From: Ferruginibacter sp.
GTDB taxonomy: Bacteria; Bacteroidota; Bacteroidia; Chitinophagales; Chitinophagaceae
Reading direction: 5' to 3'
DNA: 64,000 bases
NCBI GenBank assembly: GCA_019638525.1
Contig: JAHBTO010000003.1
Location: 310,001-374,000, forward strand
Made by a program: the position numbers and the translations under genes
Notes under the pieces: model-generated
What the model saw: only the letters and a program-made list of their open reading frames with translations
Database searches by the model: none
What the model was told of the DNA's origin: nothing
Shown: piece after piece, positions 42,144 to 50,046 of the stretch
Layout: each line of letters starts with the position of its first letter
Numbering within the stretch: the first letter of the stretch is position 1

Positions 42144-43331
42144 ATGGCAAAAGAATCATTCAAAAGGGATAAACCCCATTTAAACGTTGGAACTATCGGT
42201 CACGTGGATCATGGTAAAACAACACTTACAGCCGCTATAACCGATGTTTTGTCAAAGAAAGGTTTGGCGGAGAAAAAAAATTATGATGATATTGATGGCG
42301 CTCCTGAAGAAAAAGAAAGGGGTATCACAATTAATACAGCACACGTGGAGTATGCAACTGCAACTCGCCACTATGCACACGTAGACTGTCCGGGTCACGC
42401 CGACTATGTTAAAAACATGATTACTGGTGCTGCACAGATGGATGGTGCAATTTTAGTGGTTGCTGCTACTGATGGCCCTATGCCTCAAACAAAAGAGCAC
42501 ATTCTTTTGGCTCGCCAGGTAGGTGTACCAAGGATTGTTGTATTTATGAATAAGGTTGATTTAGTTGATGATCCCGAATTACTTGAACTGGTTGAAATGG
42601 AAATTCGTGAATTATTAACTTCTTATGGTTTTGATGGTGATAACACACCAATCATCCAGGGTTCTGCCACTGGTGCTTTAGCCGGAGAAGAGAAATGGGT
42701 AGCTAAAATTGGTGAATTAATGGATGCTGTTGATACCTATATTCCATTACCTCCACGGTTAGTTGACCAGCCTTTCCTGATGAGTGTTGAGGACGTATTC
42801 TCAATCACTGGTCGTGGTACAGTAGCTACCGGTCGTATCGAAAGGGGTAAAATTAAAGTAGGCGATCCAATGGAAATAGTTGGTTTAATGGAAAAACCAT
42901 TATCAACTACTTGTACAGGTGTTGAAATGTTCAAAAAATTATTAGACGAAGGTGAAGCTGGTGATAACGCAGGTTTATTATTACGTGGTATTGAAAAAAA
43001 TCAAATCCGCCGTGGTATGGTACTTTGCAAACCGGGTTCTATTACACCTCATACTGAGTTTAAAGGTGAAGTTTACGTATTAAGCAAAGAAGAAGGTGGA
43101 CGTCATACTCCGTTCTTCAACAAATACCGTCCTCAATTCTATTTCCGTACAACCGACGTTACTGGCGAAGTTACTTTAGCTCCGGGTACAGAAATGGTGA
43201 TGCCTGGCGATAACACTTCTTTAAGTGTTGCGTTAATTCAGCCAATCGCTATGGAAAAAGGTTTAAAATTTGCGATTCGTGAAGGTGGCCGCACAGTTGG
43301 TGCCGGTCAGGTAACTGAAATTGTAAAATAA
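42144..43331 (+). CDS. tuf: Elongation factor Tu
   Basis: 395 aa, normal length. G-domain motifs: [13 protein letters not shown] near residue 19 (P-loop), [12 protein letters not shown] near 81, NKVDLVDD near 136 and GSATGAL near 174; then beta-barrel domains with [13 protein letters not shown] near 223. It carries aminoacyl-tRNA to the ribosome. It follows four tRNA genes in the order also found upstream of tufB in E. coli, so tRNA and EF-Tu supply are probably co-regulated. No SD sequence precedes the ATG. Codons are biased toward the highly expressed type. Confidence 0.98.
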   Translation: MAKESFKRDKPHLNVGTIGHVDHGKTTLTAAITDVLSKKGLAEKKNYDDIDGAPEEKERGITINTAHVEYATATRHYAHVDCPGHADYVKNMITGAAQMDGAILVVAATDGPMPQTKEHILLARQVGVPRIVVFMNKVDLVDDPELLELVEMEIRELLTSYGFDGDNTPIIQGSATGALAGEEKWVAKIGELMDAVDTYIPLPPRLVDQPFLMSVEDVFSITGRGTVATGRIERGKIKVGDPMEIVGLMEKPLSTTCTGVEMFKKLLDEGEAGDNAGLLLRGIEKNQIRRGMVLCKPGSITPHTEFKGEVYVLSKEEGGRHTPFFNKYRPQFYFRTTDVTGEVTLAPGTEMVMPGDNTSLSVALIQPIAMEKGLKFAIREGGRTVGAGQVTEIVK

Positions 43332-43382
43332 GAGTAACGACTAATCCTTTGTTTTTAATAGGGATTTTTTGAAGCTTTTTAA

Positions 43383-43430
43383 TATCTTTGCAGAGTACTT
43401 AGGCCAAAAGCTTAGGTACTTTGCTTTTTT
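43383..43430 (+). promoter_or_regulatory. Promoter with overlapping terminator-like hairpin before tRNA-Trp
   Basis: -7 TATCTTTG (43383-43390). Starting 3 bases downstream, AGTACTTAGGC (43394-43404) pairs with GCTTAGGTACT (43410-43420) over 11 bp (two G-T pairs), followed by TTGCTTTTTT. The hairpin may end tuf transcripts or attenuate the secE-nusG transcript, which would begin at its 5' arm. A further GTACT (43437-43441) could compete for the AGTAC arm. Confidence 0.6.
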
Positions 43431-43531
43431 AAAGGGGTACTGTTTTTGAAGTTAAATCAAAAACACAATTAAGTTCTTTAGGTAAGATTATTTTTTGTAC
43501 CACATTAAAAGGTATAAATAGTATAAAATAT

Positions 43532-43602
43532 ACGGGCATGGTGCAACGGTAGCATACGGGTCTCCAAAACCTTTGATCTGGGTTCGAATCCTAGTGCCCG
43601 TG
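43532..43602 (+). tRNA. tRNA-Trp (anticodon CCA)
   Basis: 71 nt. Acceptor ACGGGCA (43532-43538) pairs with TGCCCGT (43595-43601). Loop CTCCAAA gives CCA. T arm GGTTCGAATCC. The gene sits 73 bases before secE, an arrangement common in many bacteria. Confidence 0.95.
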
Positions 43603-43619
43603 CTAATAAAAGGTTGTAA

Positions 43620-43650
43620 GGTTTAACATATAATGTTTCAATGTTAAACC
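43620..43650 (+). repeat. Inverted repeat between tRNA-Trp and secE
   Basis: GGTTTAACAT (43620-43629) and ATGTTAAACC (43641-43650) are perfect 10-bp arms around an 11-base loop. There is no T-run, so it is more likely a processing or mRNA-stability structure than a terminator. Confidence 0.7.
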
Positions 43651-43674
43651 CTTAAATGATTTAAACAAATAAAT

Positions 43675-43869
43675 ATGAATAAACTCACTGCATACGTTAA
43701 AGATTCTTACAAAGAATTAATACATAAGGTAACCTGGCCTAATTGGGATCAGTTACAACAGGCAACAATGATTGTATTGGGTGCAACATTACTGTTAACA
43801 GCAATTGTGGGAATAATGGATTTTGTAGCCAATAACGCATTGAAATTTATTTACTCGTTATTTCAATAA
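43675..43869 (+). CDS. secE: Protein translocase subunit SecE
   Basis: 64 aa, the short single-helix form of most bacteria. The conserved amphipathic region YKELIHKVTWPNWDQLQQA (residues 13-31) precedes one transmembrane segment (IVLGATLLLTAIVGIMDFVA). It stabilises SecY in the SecYEG channel of the inner membrane. nusG follows 6 bases later. Confidence 0.95.
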   Translation: MNKLTAYVKDSYKELIHKVTWPNWDQLQQATMIVLGATLLLTAIVGIMDFVANNALKFIYSLFQ

Positions 43870-43875
43870 TTAATT

Positions 43876-44490
43876 ATGGAAGCAACAACACCGATAACTG
43901 AAAATGTTGAACATGCAGGAAAACCAGAAAAAGAATCGAAATGGTATGTGCTGCGTGTGGTAAGTGGCAAAGAGCGCAAGATTAAAGAATACCTTGATAA
44001 AGACGTTGTGCGTAATGGCTGGGCAAATATTGTAAAACAGGTTTTTTTACCTGTTGAAAAAGTGTATAAGGTTGTTAACGGTAAAAAAGTAATGAGAGAA
44101 CGTAACTTTTATCCCGGGTATATTATGATTGAAGTGGCTGATGGCAAACTTAATGATGATATGATTCAGAGTATGAGTAACATCAGCAATGTAATGCACT
44201 TTTTAACAGATGGTAAGGGCTCAAAGGGTAATATTATTTCATTACGCAAAGCCGAGGTTAATAAAATGTTGGGTAAGGTAGATGAAATGAGTGATGTTGG
44301 CGGAATGACGATGAGTGAACCATTTATCATTGGCGAAACAATTAAAATAATCGACGGGCCATTTAATGACTTTAACGGGGTTATTGAAGAGGTTAATGAT
44401 GAAAAAAAGAAACTTAAAGTACAGGTAAAAATATTTGGGCGTGCCACCCCTGTAGAACTCAGCTATATGCAGGTTGAAAAAATTGTTTAA
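43876..44490 (+). CDS. nusG: Transcription termination/antitermination protein NusG
   Basis: 204 aa. The NGN domain has [20 protein letters not shown] (residues 22-41) and [15 protein letters not shown] near 75, and the KOW domain has [22 protein letters not shown] near 153. It couples RNA polymerase to Rho or the ribosome. It ends a secE-nusG transcript at a strong terminator 8 bases downstream. Confidence 0.97.
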   Translation: MEATTPITENVEHAGKPEKESKWYVLRVVSGKERKIKEYLDKDVVRNGWANIVKQVFLPVEKVYKVVNGKKVMRERNFYPGYIMIEVADGKLNDDMIQSMSNISNVMHFLTDGKGSKGNIISLRKAEVNKMLGKVDEMSDVGGMTMSEPFIIGETIKIIDGPFNDFNGVIEEVNDEKKKLKVQVKIFGRATPVELSYMQVEKIV

Positions 44491-44498
44491 TGTACCAT

Positions 44499-44518
44499 GC
44501 CACGAAAGTGGCTTTTTT
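44499..44518 (+). terminator. Intrinsic terminator after nusG
   Basis: GCCAC-GAAA-GTGGC (44499-44512) followed by six T residues: a 5-bp GC-rich stem with a GAAA tetraloop. Confidence 0.9.
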
Positions 44519-44538
44519 AATAAATTAAAATTAAAACG

Positions 44539-45006
44539 ATGAAAAAAATATTAACAATGGTTCCTGCAATGTTATTTGCTTTTACCATAATCGCACAACC
44601 ACCAAAAATTGATGCAAAAAGCGGAATGACATTTGGTGAAAAAATTACAGCTGATGGTTCTATAACAGCATCTGAACTGGCTACAACTATAACTACAAAA
44701 GAACCAAAAGAAGTGAAGGTAACCGGTGAGGTAACTGAAGTTTGTAAAATGGAAGGATGCTGGATACGCATGAAGACCGATAAAGGTACCATGCTTATTA
44801 AGATGAAAGACCATGCATTCCTGGTTCCGTTATCATTAAATGGTAAAACAGTAGTAGTAAGCGGAGTGGCAACTTTTAAAGAAACTTCGGTAGAAATGCT
44901 GCGTCATTATGCTGAAGATGCCGGAAAGTCAAAAGAAGAAATAGCCGCTATTACCGAGCCTAAAAAAGAAATTACAATGCAGGCTAAAGGAATTTTGGTT
45001 TTATAA
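44539..45006 (+). CDS. DUF4920 secreted protein
   Basis: 155 aa. The signal peptide VPAMLFAFTIIAQ ends near residue 19. The mature part (FGEKITADGSITASELATTI, VTGEVTEVCKMEGCWIRMK and IKMKDHAFLVPLSLNGKTV) matches DUF4920, a small OB-like domain. A CxxxGCW motif (CKMEGCW, two cysteines) could bind a metal or form a disulfide. The function is unknown. It lies between two terminators, only 20 bases after the nusG terminator, so it needs read-through or a promoter inside nusG. This is an insertion between nusG and rplK compared with E. coli. Confidence 0.82.
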   Translation: MKKILTMVPAMLFAFTIIAQPPKIDAKSGMTFGEKITADGSITASELATTITTKEPKEVKVTGEVTEVCKMEGCWIRMKTDKGTMLIKMKDHAFLVPLSLNGKTVVVSGVATFKETSVEMLRHYAEDAGKSKEEIAAITEPKKEITMQAKGILVL

Positions 45007-45032
45007 AATTCAAAATTGCTGGCAAAAATATG

Positions 45033-45062
45033 AACCACCGGTAATTATACAGGTGGTTTTTT
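45033..45062 (+). terminator. Intrinsic terminator after the DUF4920 gene
   Basis: AACCACC (45033-45039) pairs with GGTGGTT (45052-45058), followed by a run of T. Confidence 0.85.
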
Positions 45063-45134
45063 ATTTACCGTTACAGCTTTTGTAGAAAATTAAAAATTTA
45101 TCCTATAAATACAATATTTATCAGTGTTTTCCCT

Positions 45135-45142
45135 TACCTTTG
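45135..45142 (+). promoter_or_regulatory. -7 element TACCTTTG of the rplKAJL operon
   Basis: Part of TTACCTTTGCCGCCCC, nearly the same as the promoters before the tRNA-tuf operon and rpoB. The predicted start is near 45148. Confidence 0.68.
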
Positions 45143-45183
45143 CCGCCCCAAATAGTTCTTTTTAGGAATTTATTGTATTGGGA

Positions 45184-45203
45184 GCCTGGTTTAAATGCCA
45201 GGC
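45184..45203 (+). promoter_or_regulatory. Leader hairpin before rplK
   Basis: GCCTGG (45184-45189) pairs with CCAGGC (45198-45203) with an 8-base loop, 24 bases upstream of the rplK ATG. In many bacteria L1 represses the L11 operon by binding such a leader; here this is only a positional suggestion. Confidence 0.4.
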
Positions 45204-45227
45204 GCTATCACCAAAAAATGTAAAAAA

Positions 45228-45671
45228 ATGGCAAAAGAGATTACCGGCTATGTCAAGCTCCAGTGTAAAGGAGGGCAAGCCAATCCGGCACCGCCAATAG
45301 GGCCTGCATTAGGTTCTAAAGGTATCAACATCATGGAGTTCTGTAAAGCTTTCAATGGCAGAACCCAGGACAAACAGGGAAAAGTGCTACCTGTATTAAT
45401 TACCGTTTATGCCGATAAGTCGTTCGACTTTATCATTAAAACTCCTCCTGCAGCAGTTCAGTTAATGGAAGCCGCTAAAATTACCAGCGGAAGTAAAGAG
45501 CCTAATCGTGTAAAGGTTGGAAAAGTTACCTGGGCACAGGTAGAAGAAATAGCTAAAGACAAAATGGAAGACCTTAACGCTTTTACAGTTAAAAGTGCTA
45601 TGAGCATGGTTGCCGGTACTGCACGCAGTATGGGTTTAACTGTAGAAGGTAAAGCCCCATGGGAAAATTAA
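45228..45671 (+). CDS. rplK: 50S ribosomal protein uL11
   Basis: 147 aa from ATG 45228; the longer frame from 45195 would start inside the leader hairpin loop and is rejected. Motifs: [23 protein letters not shown] at the N-terminus (broken over residues 7-29), [10 protein letters not shown] near 37, [15 protein letters not shown] near 78 and the C-terminal rRNA-binding part with [12 protein letters not shown]. It forms the GTPase-associated stalk base with 23S rRNA and L10. Confidence 0.97.
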   Translation: MAKEITGYVKLQCKGGQANPAPPIGPALGSKGINIMEFCKAFNGRTQDKQGKVLPVLITVYADKSFDFIIKTPPAAVQLMEAAKITSGSKEPNRVKVGKVTWAQVEEIAKDKMEDLNAFTVKSAMSMVAGTARSMGLTVEGKAPWEN

Positions 45672-45695
45672 TCATCAACCTTAAAACTGTAAAAA

Positions 45696-46385
45696 ATGAT
45701 TACGAAAAAAAGAAAAATAGCAAACGCTAAGGTTGATATTAATAAAGCATATACCCTTAAGGAGGCTTCAGCTTTAGTAAAAGAAGTAAACACAACAAAA
45801 TTTGATAGTTCTGTTGATCTGCATATTAAATTGGGAGTAGATCCAAAGAAAGCCGACCAGGCTATTCGTGGAACTGTATCGCTTCCTCATGGCACAGGAA
45901 AAACAAAACGGGTTTTAGTTTTATGCACACCTGATAAGGAAGCAGAAGCCAAAGCTGCCGGTGCCGATCATGTTGGTTTAGATGAATATATCACCAAAAT
46001 AGATGGTGGTTGGACAGATATTGATGTAATTGTAGCTACCCCGGCAGTAATGCCTAAAATTGGTAGGTTGGGTAAAGTATTAGGCCCTCGTAACCTTATG
46101 CCAAATCCAAAAACAGGAACTGTTACCAATGATGTGGCAGCAGCAGTTACGGATTTAAAAGGTGGAAAAATTGCATTTAAAGTAGATAAAGTGGGAATCA
46201 TCCATGCATCTATCGGAAGGGTAAGCTTTGCCCCTGAAAAAATCGCCGAAAACAGCCAGGAACTTATCAATGCTATTGTTAAGCTAAAACCATCATCAAG
46301 TAAAGGAACTTACCTGAGAGGAGTTAGCATGGCCAGCACAATGAGCCCGGGTATTGCAATTGACACAAAATCTGTTCAAAATTAA
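45696..46385 (+). CDS. rplA: 50S ribosomal protein uL1
   Basis: 229 aa. Motifs: [20 protein letters not shown] near residue 40, [15 protein letters not shown] near 62, [20 protein letters not shown] near 124-143 (signature) and the C-terminal TMSPGIAID. It forms the L1 stalk near the E site and often represses its own operon. It is 24 bases after rplK. Confidence 0.97.
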   Translation: MITKKRKIANAKVDINKAYTLKEASALVKEVNTTKFDSSVDLHIKLGVDPKKADQAIRGTVSLPHGTGKTKRVLVLCTPDKEAEAKAAGADHVGLDEYITKIDGGWTDIDVIVATPAVMPKIGRLGKVLGPRNLMPNPKTGTVTNDVAAAVTDLKGGKIAFKVDKVGIIHASIGRVSFAPEKIAENSQELINAIVKLKPSSSKGTYLRGVSMASTMSPGIAIDTKSVQN

Positions 46386-46421
46386 TCCTTAGCTAAGCTC
46401 AGGATCTAAAAAATAATTTAT

Positions 46422-47015
46422 ATGACAAAACAGGAAAAAAATGAAGTGATTGAGGTACTGAAAGGAAAATTTACCCAGTACAGCAACTTCTATATAACCG
46501 ATACAGAAAGCTTAACGGTGGCACAGGTTAATAAGTTACGCAACCATTGCTTTAACAAGCAGGTTGAAATGAAAGTAGCTAAAAACACATTAATCAGGAA
46601 AGCGCTTGAAAGTATTGATGCTGAAAAATACAATGGTGTTTTTGATTCACTACACCAGGTAACAGCACTCATGTTCTGCGAAAATCCAAAAGAACCAGCT
46701 ATTATCATAAGCAGTTTCAGGAAAGATAACAACCAAGAAAAGCCTTTGCTTAAAGCGGCTTTTATTAATGGTGATATTTTTATTGGTAACGACCAACTGA
46801 AGGCATTAACTCAAATAAAAACCAAGAATGAATTAATTGGCGAAGTAATTGGATTATTGCAATCTCCTATACAGCGTGTATTAGGTGCGTTACAAAATAA
46901 AGAAGCTGCAACCGGTAAAGCAGAAGTAGCAGAAGCACCTGTTGCAGAAGCGCCAGCGACCCAAGCCTCTGCAGCAGAGGACCAGAAAGCAGGAGATGAT
47001 GCGCCACAGGCTTAA
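46422..47015 (+). CDS. rplJ: 50S ribosomal protein uL10
   Basis: 197 aa. The N-terminal domain starts KQEKNEVIEVLKGKFTQYSN and has VKVAKNTLIRKAL near 48; the middle contains KTKNELIGEVIGLLQSPIQRV. The C-terminal tail, rich in Ala, Glu and Pro (EVAEAPVAEAPATQAS), is a flexible extension longer than in E. coli. It anchors L7/L12 dimers on the ribosome stalk. The gap to rplL is 140 bases and contains a hairpin. Confidence 0.96.
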   Translation: MTKQEKNEVIEVLKGKFTQYSNFYITDTESLTVAQVNKLRNHCFNKQVEMKVAKNTLIRKALESIDAEKYNGVFDSLHQVTALMFCENPKEPAIIISSFRKDNNQEKPLLKAAFINGDIFIGNDQLKALTQIKTKNELIGEVIGLLQSPIQRVLGALQNKEAATGKAEVAEAPVAEAPATQASAAEDQKAGDDAPQA

Positions 47016-47104
47016 AGCCATTAGGCAGTAACAATTTAAATTTTGCGAATTTGTTTATAGCCAATTTGCATATTTATAAAACAAAACAATTTTTTTTAAA
47101 ACTC

Positions 47105-47140
47105 TCCGACGGATTCGCAAGAAGCGGATAAGAAGCCGGA
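47105..47140 (+). promoter_or_regulatory. Hairpin in the rplJ-rplL spacer
   Basis: TCCG (47105-47108) faces CGGA (47137-47140), and inside it TTCGC (47114-47118) pairs with GCGGA (47124-47128). The structure ends 15 bases before the rplL ATG and is the only GC-rich part of a 140-base spacer. Confidence 0.35.
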
Positions 47141-47155
47141 AAAAAAACAAACATT

Positions 47156-47533
47156 ATGGCAGACGTAAAAGCATTAGCTGAAAATTTAGTAGGCTTAACA
47201 GTAAAAGAAGTACAAGAATTAGCAGAATTCTTAAAAACCGAGTATGGTATTGAACCAGCTGCTGCTGCAGTTGTAGTAAGTGCTGGTGGTGGCGAAGGCG
47301 GTGGCGCTGCTGCAGAAGAGAAAACATCTTTCAATGTAATCTTAAAATCTGCAGGTGCAAATAAATTAGCTATTGTAAAAGTAGTTAAAGAATTAACAGG
47401 CTTAGGATTGAAAGAAGCTAAAGATTTAGTTGACGGCGCTCCAAAACCAGTTAAAGAAGGTGCAGATAAAGCTACTGCCGAAGAAATAAAAGCAAAATTA
47501 ACTGAAGCAGGTGCTGAAGTAGAAATAGCTTAA
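47156..47533 (+). CDS. rplL: 50S ribosomal protein bL12 (L7/L12)
   Basis: 125 aa. The N-terminal dimerisation domain ([20 protein letters not shown]) is followed by the flexible hinge rich in Ala and Gly (residues 36-56) and the C-terminal factor-binding domain with [22 protein letters not shown] and [19 protein letters not shown]. It recruits translation GTPases. It is followed by a strong terminator. Confidence 0.97.
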   Translation: MADVKALAENLVGLTVKEVQELAEFLKTEYGIEPAAAAVVVSAGGGEGGGAAAEEKTSFNVILKSAGANKLAIVKVVKELTGLGLKEAKDLVDGAPKPVKEGADKATAEEIKAKLTEAGAEVEIA

Positions 47534-47555
47534 TTCTTTTTTTAAAAGAAGCTTT

Positions 47556-47586
47556 AAAAGCCGTTCGGGTTACCGGGCGGCTTTTT
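47556..47586 (+). terminator. Intrinsic terminator of the rplKAJL operon
   Basis: AAAAGCCG (47556-47563) pairs with CGGCTTTT (47578-47585); the inner TTCGG/CCGGG pairs extend the stem toward a GTTA loop (two G-T pairs). Followed by T residues. It shows that rpoB has its own promoter. Confidence 0.9.
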
Positions 47587-47664
47587 CCGTTTATAAAATA
47601 TATTTTTAACCTCCATGATTTTTGCATAAATTATATGCTATTTCTTCAATTAAACAGATTATGT

Positions 47665-49701
47665 ATGAAACCTGCACCAATTATTTTACTTGCATTGTTT
47701 TTTGTAACCTTATTTGCATGTAATACTCCTGCAACCAATAATTCAAATGGCCACAAAGCTTTTTTTGATAAATCGGGTATGGATACAACCATTAAACCCG
47801 GCGATAATTTTTTTGAATACGTTAATGGCAATTGGGTAAAAAACACAGCCATACCAGATGACCAAACCGGCTGGGGATCTTTCTATATCATTAATGAAAA
47901 CAATCTTAAAAACCTTGATACTTTGTTGCAGGATGCAGCAAAAGGAAATTATCCCAAGGGTAGCCTCGAACAAAAGGTAGGCGATTATTATGCAAGTGGT
48001 ATGGATACCGTTGCTATTGAAAAAGTTGGAAGTGAACCATTAAAACCTGCACTTTTAGCAATTGATGCCATAAAAGATTATAAACAACTAATGGATTATA
48101 TTGATGATGGGTATATAAAAGGTGAAGGAGATTTATTAGGCATGTATGTAACTGCCGATGATAAAAACAGTAGAGAAAATATTGTTGTGTTTACACAATC
48201 GGGATTAAGCCTTCCTGAAAAAGGTTATTATACCAGGCAAGACAGTTCAACCAAAGCAGCAAGGAATGCCCTGGTTACTTATGCTGCCAAATTATTTGAA
48301 TTAACAGGTGCCAACAGCACGGATGCATTAAAAAATGCAAATGATATTTTGTTGCTCGAAACAGAAATTGCCAAATCGCACCGGTCGCAGGTAGAACTAA
48401 GAGACCCTCAAAAAAATTATAATAAAATTAGTGTTGCCGAAATTGATAAACAAGAACCTAATATTGGATGGGTAAACCTTTTTAATAAATTAAATAAAAA
48501 AGTAGATAGTGTAAACATAGCACAACCAGATTATTTTAAAGCGCTTAACGGTTTATTGGCATCAAAACCTATTGAACTTTGGAAAACAAAATTGAAGTAC
48601 GACTACATTAACCACAATGCATCTTTACTTACAAAAGCTTTTAATGATGCACAATTTAAATTTCAGCAGGTTTTTAGAGGCACTAAAAAAGATAATGAAC
48701 GATGGAAAAAAATGGTACAAAGGGTTGATGGAGGCTTAGGAGAATTACTTGGGCAGCTATATGTAAAAAAATATTTTAACGAAGCTGCTAAAAAAAGGAT
48801 GGATGAGTTGGTAAACAATTTACAAAAAGCCTTTGAAGCCAGGATAGCAAAGCTGGATTGGATGAGCGACAGTACTAAACTTATGGCTAAAAATAAATTG
48901 AATGCATTCCTGAAAAAAATTGGCTACCCAACTAAATGGAAAAATTATGACGATGTAACTATTGATAAAAACAATTTTTTTGCCAACGCTATGAATGTTA
49001 GGATGCATAACCAAAAAGAGATGCTTGATAAGATTGGCAAACCTGTTGACCGCAACGAATGGATGATGACGGCGCCTACCGTAAATGCTTATTATAATCC
49101 TACCAATAATGAGATTGTATTTCCGGCTGGGATATTGCAACCGCCATTTTTTGATGCTAATGCCGATGATGCCATTAACTATGGAGCCATAGGCATGGTG
49201 ATTGGCCATGAAATGACCCATGGTTTTGATGACCAGGGAAGCCAGTATGATGCAAATGGCAATTTAAAAAATTGGTGGAGCAAAGAAGACAATACTAAAT
49301 TTAAAGCTAAAACATCCGGCGTAGCAAAACTGTATAATTCATTTACACTTTTTGATAGTGTACATGTAAACGGTGAACTTACATTGGGAGAAAATATTGC
49401 CGACATTGGCGGCCTTGCAATAGCTTACGATGCATTTAAGATGACTAAACAAGGACAGGGTAACGAAAAGATTGACGGCTTTACACCCGATCAAAGGTTC
49501 TTTCTTGGTTTTGCACAGTCATGGAGGATTAAGAACAGGGAAGCAACAGCCAGGTTAAGGCTTAATGTTGATCCACATTCACCAGAAATGTACAGGGTTG
49601 ATGGGCCTGTTTATAATTTTGACCCATTTTATGCAGCCTTTAATGTAAAAGAAGGCGATAAGATGTATATCAAACCACAAGACAGGCTGCATGTTTGGTA
49701 A
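47665..49701 (+). CDS. M13-family zinc metallopeptidase lipoprotein (PepO/neprilysin-like)
   Basis: 678 aa from ATG 47665, which gives a clean lipoprotein signal LLALFFVTLFAC (Cys near residue 19); the upstream ATG at 47635 is rejected. The zinc site HEMTH is at residues 515-519, with the third ligand in ENIADIGG (E576, D580). NAYYNPTNNEIVFPAGILQPP near 476 is the substrate-binding signature of the family. It is a periplasmic or surface endopeptidase that trims oligopeptides. It is an insertion between rplL and rpoB, flanked by terminators on both sides. Confidence 0.93.
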   Translation: MKPAPIILLALFFVTLFACNTPATNNSNGHKAFFDKSGMDTTIKPGDNFFEYVNGNWVKNTAIPDDQTGWGSFYIINENNLKNLDTLLQDAAKGNYPKGSLEQKVGDYYASGMDTVAIEKVGSEPLKPALLAIDAIKDYKQLMDYIDDGYIKGEGDLLGMYVTADDKNSRENIVVFTQSGLSLPEKGYYTRQDSSTKAARNALVTYAAKLFELTGANSTDALKNANDILLLETEIAKSHRSQVELRDPQKNYNKISVAEIDKQEPNIGWVNLFNKLNKKVDSVNIAQPDYFKALNGLLASKPIELWKTKLKYDYINHNASLLTKAFNDAQFKFQQVFRGTKKDNERWKKMVQRVDGGLGELLGQLYVKKYFNEAAKKRMDELVNNLQKAFEARIAKLDWMSDSTKLMAKNKLNAFLKKIGYPTKWKNYDDVTIDKNNFFANAMNVRMHNQKEMLDKIGKPVDRNEWMMTAPTVNAYYNPTNNEIVFPAGILQPPFFDANADDAINYGAIGMVIGHEMTHGFDDQGSQYDANGNLKNWWSKEDNTKFKAKTSGVAKLYNSFTLFDSVHVNGELTLGENIADIGGLAIAYDAFKMTKQGQGNEKIDGFTPDQRFFLGFAQSWRIKNREATARLRLNVDPHSPEMYRVDGPVYNFDPFYAAFNVKEGDKMYIKPQDRLHVW

Positions 49702-49726
49702 AATACTCTTTTAAATAAAGTTTAAT

Positions 49727-49752
49727 GACCGGGATTTTACTACCGGTCTTTT
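49727..49752 (+). terminator. Intrinsic terminator after the M13 peptidase gene
   Basis: GACCGG (49727-49732) pairs with CCGGTC (49743-49748) with a 10-base loop, followed by TTTT. Confidence 0.75.
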
Positions 49753-49947
49753 AAATTTTAAAAGGGTTGGTTTTAAAACAAATTCATTGAAATATTTTTT
49801 ATTTCAACAATATTTCTATTTTTTTTTAACAACTTGATTTTCAATGATAAATATTAGAAAAAAATAAAATATTTATGATATCTACAAAAATCCTTCCAAA
49901 AAACTAAAAAATCGTAAATCGTAATCATTTAAACGGAAAATAATCCC

Positions 49948-49955
49948 TACCTTTG
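49948..49955 (+). promoter_or_regulatory. -7 element TACCTTTG of rpoBC
   Basis: Same extended core (TACCTTTGCC) as the tRNA-tuf and rplK promoters; 91 bases before the rpoB ATG. The -33 box is not evident. Confidence 0.65.
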
Positions 49956-50046
49956 CCGTCCTTTAATTTATGGGTTAGTGGCGCAAGCTGTATCTACTCA
50001 ATAAATAAAAGGGCCTTCTCTACATAAAAAAAGTCTGAATTACAAT

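Larger units (their letters stand above)
49702..50046 (+). other. 345-base intergenic region with rpoB promoter
   Basis: No gene. After the terminator at 49727-49752, the region is very A/T-rich. TTGAAATA (49787-49794) and TATTTCAA (49800-49807) form a short AT hairpin. The -7 element TACCTTTG lies at 49948-49955, in CTACCTTTGCCGTCC, and the rpoB leader of about 85 bases follows without an evident SD. Confidence 0.65.

Noticed and set aside
43342..43370. Second terminator right after tuf (AATCC/GGATT with T-run)
   Set aside because: Only a 5-bp AT-containing stem with a 14-base loop; weak compared with the 11-bp hairpin 24 bases downstream.
45195..45227. Extended start of uL11
   Set aside because: The start would be inside the leader hairpin loop and the extra residues are not found in L11.
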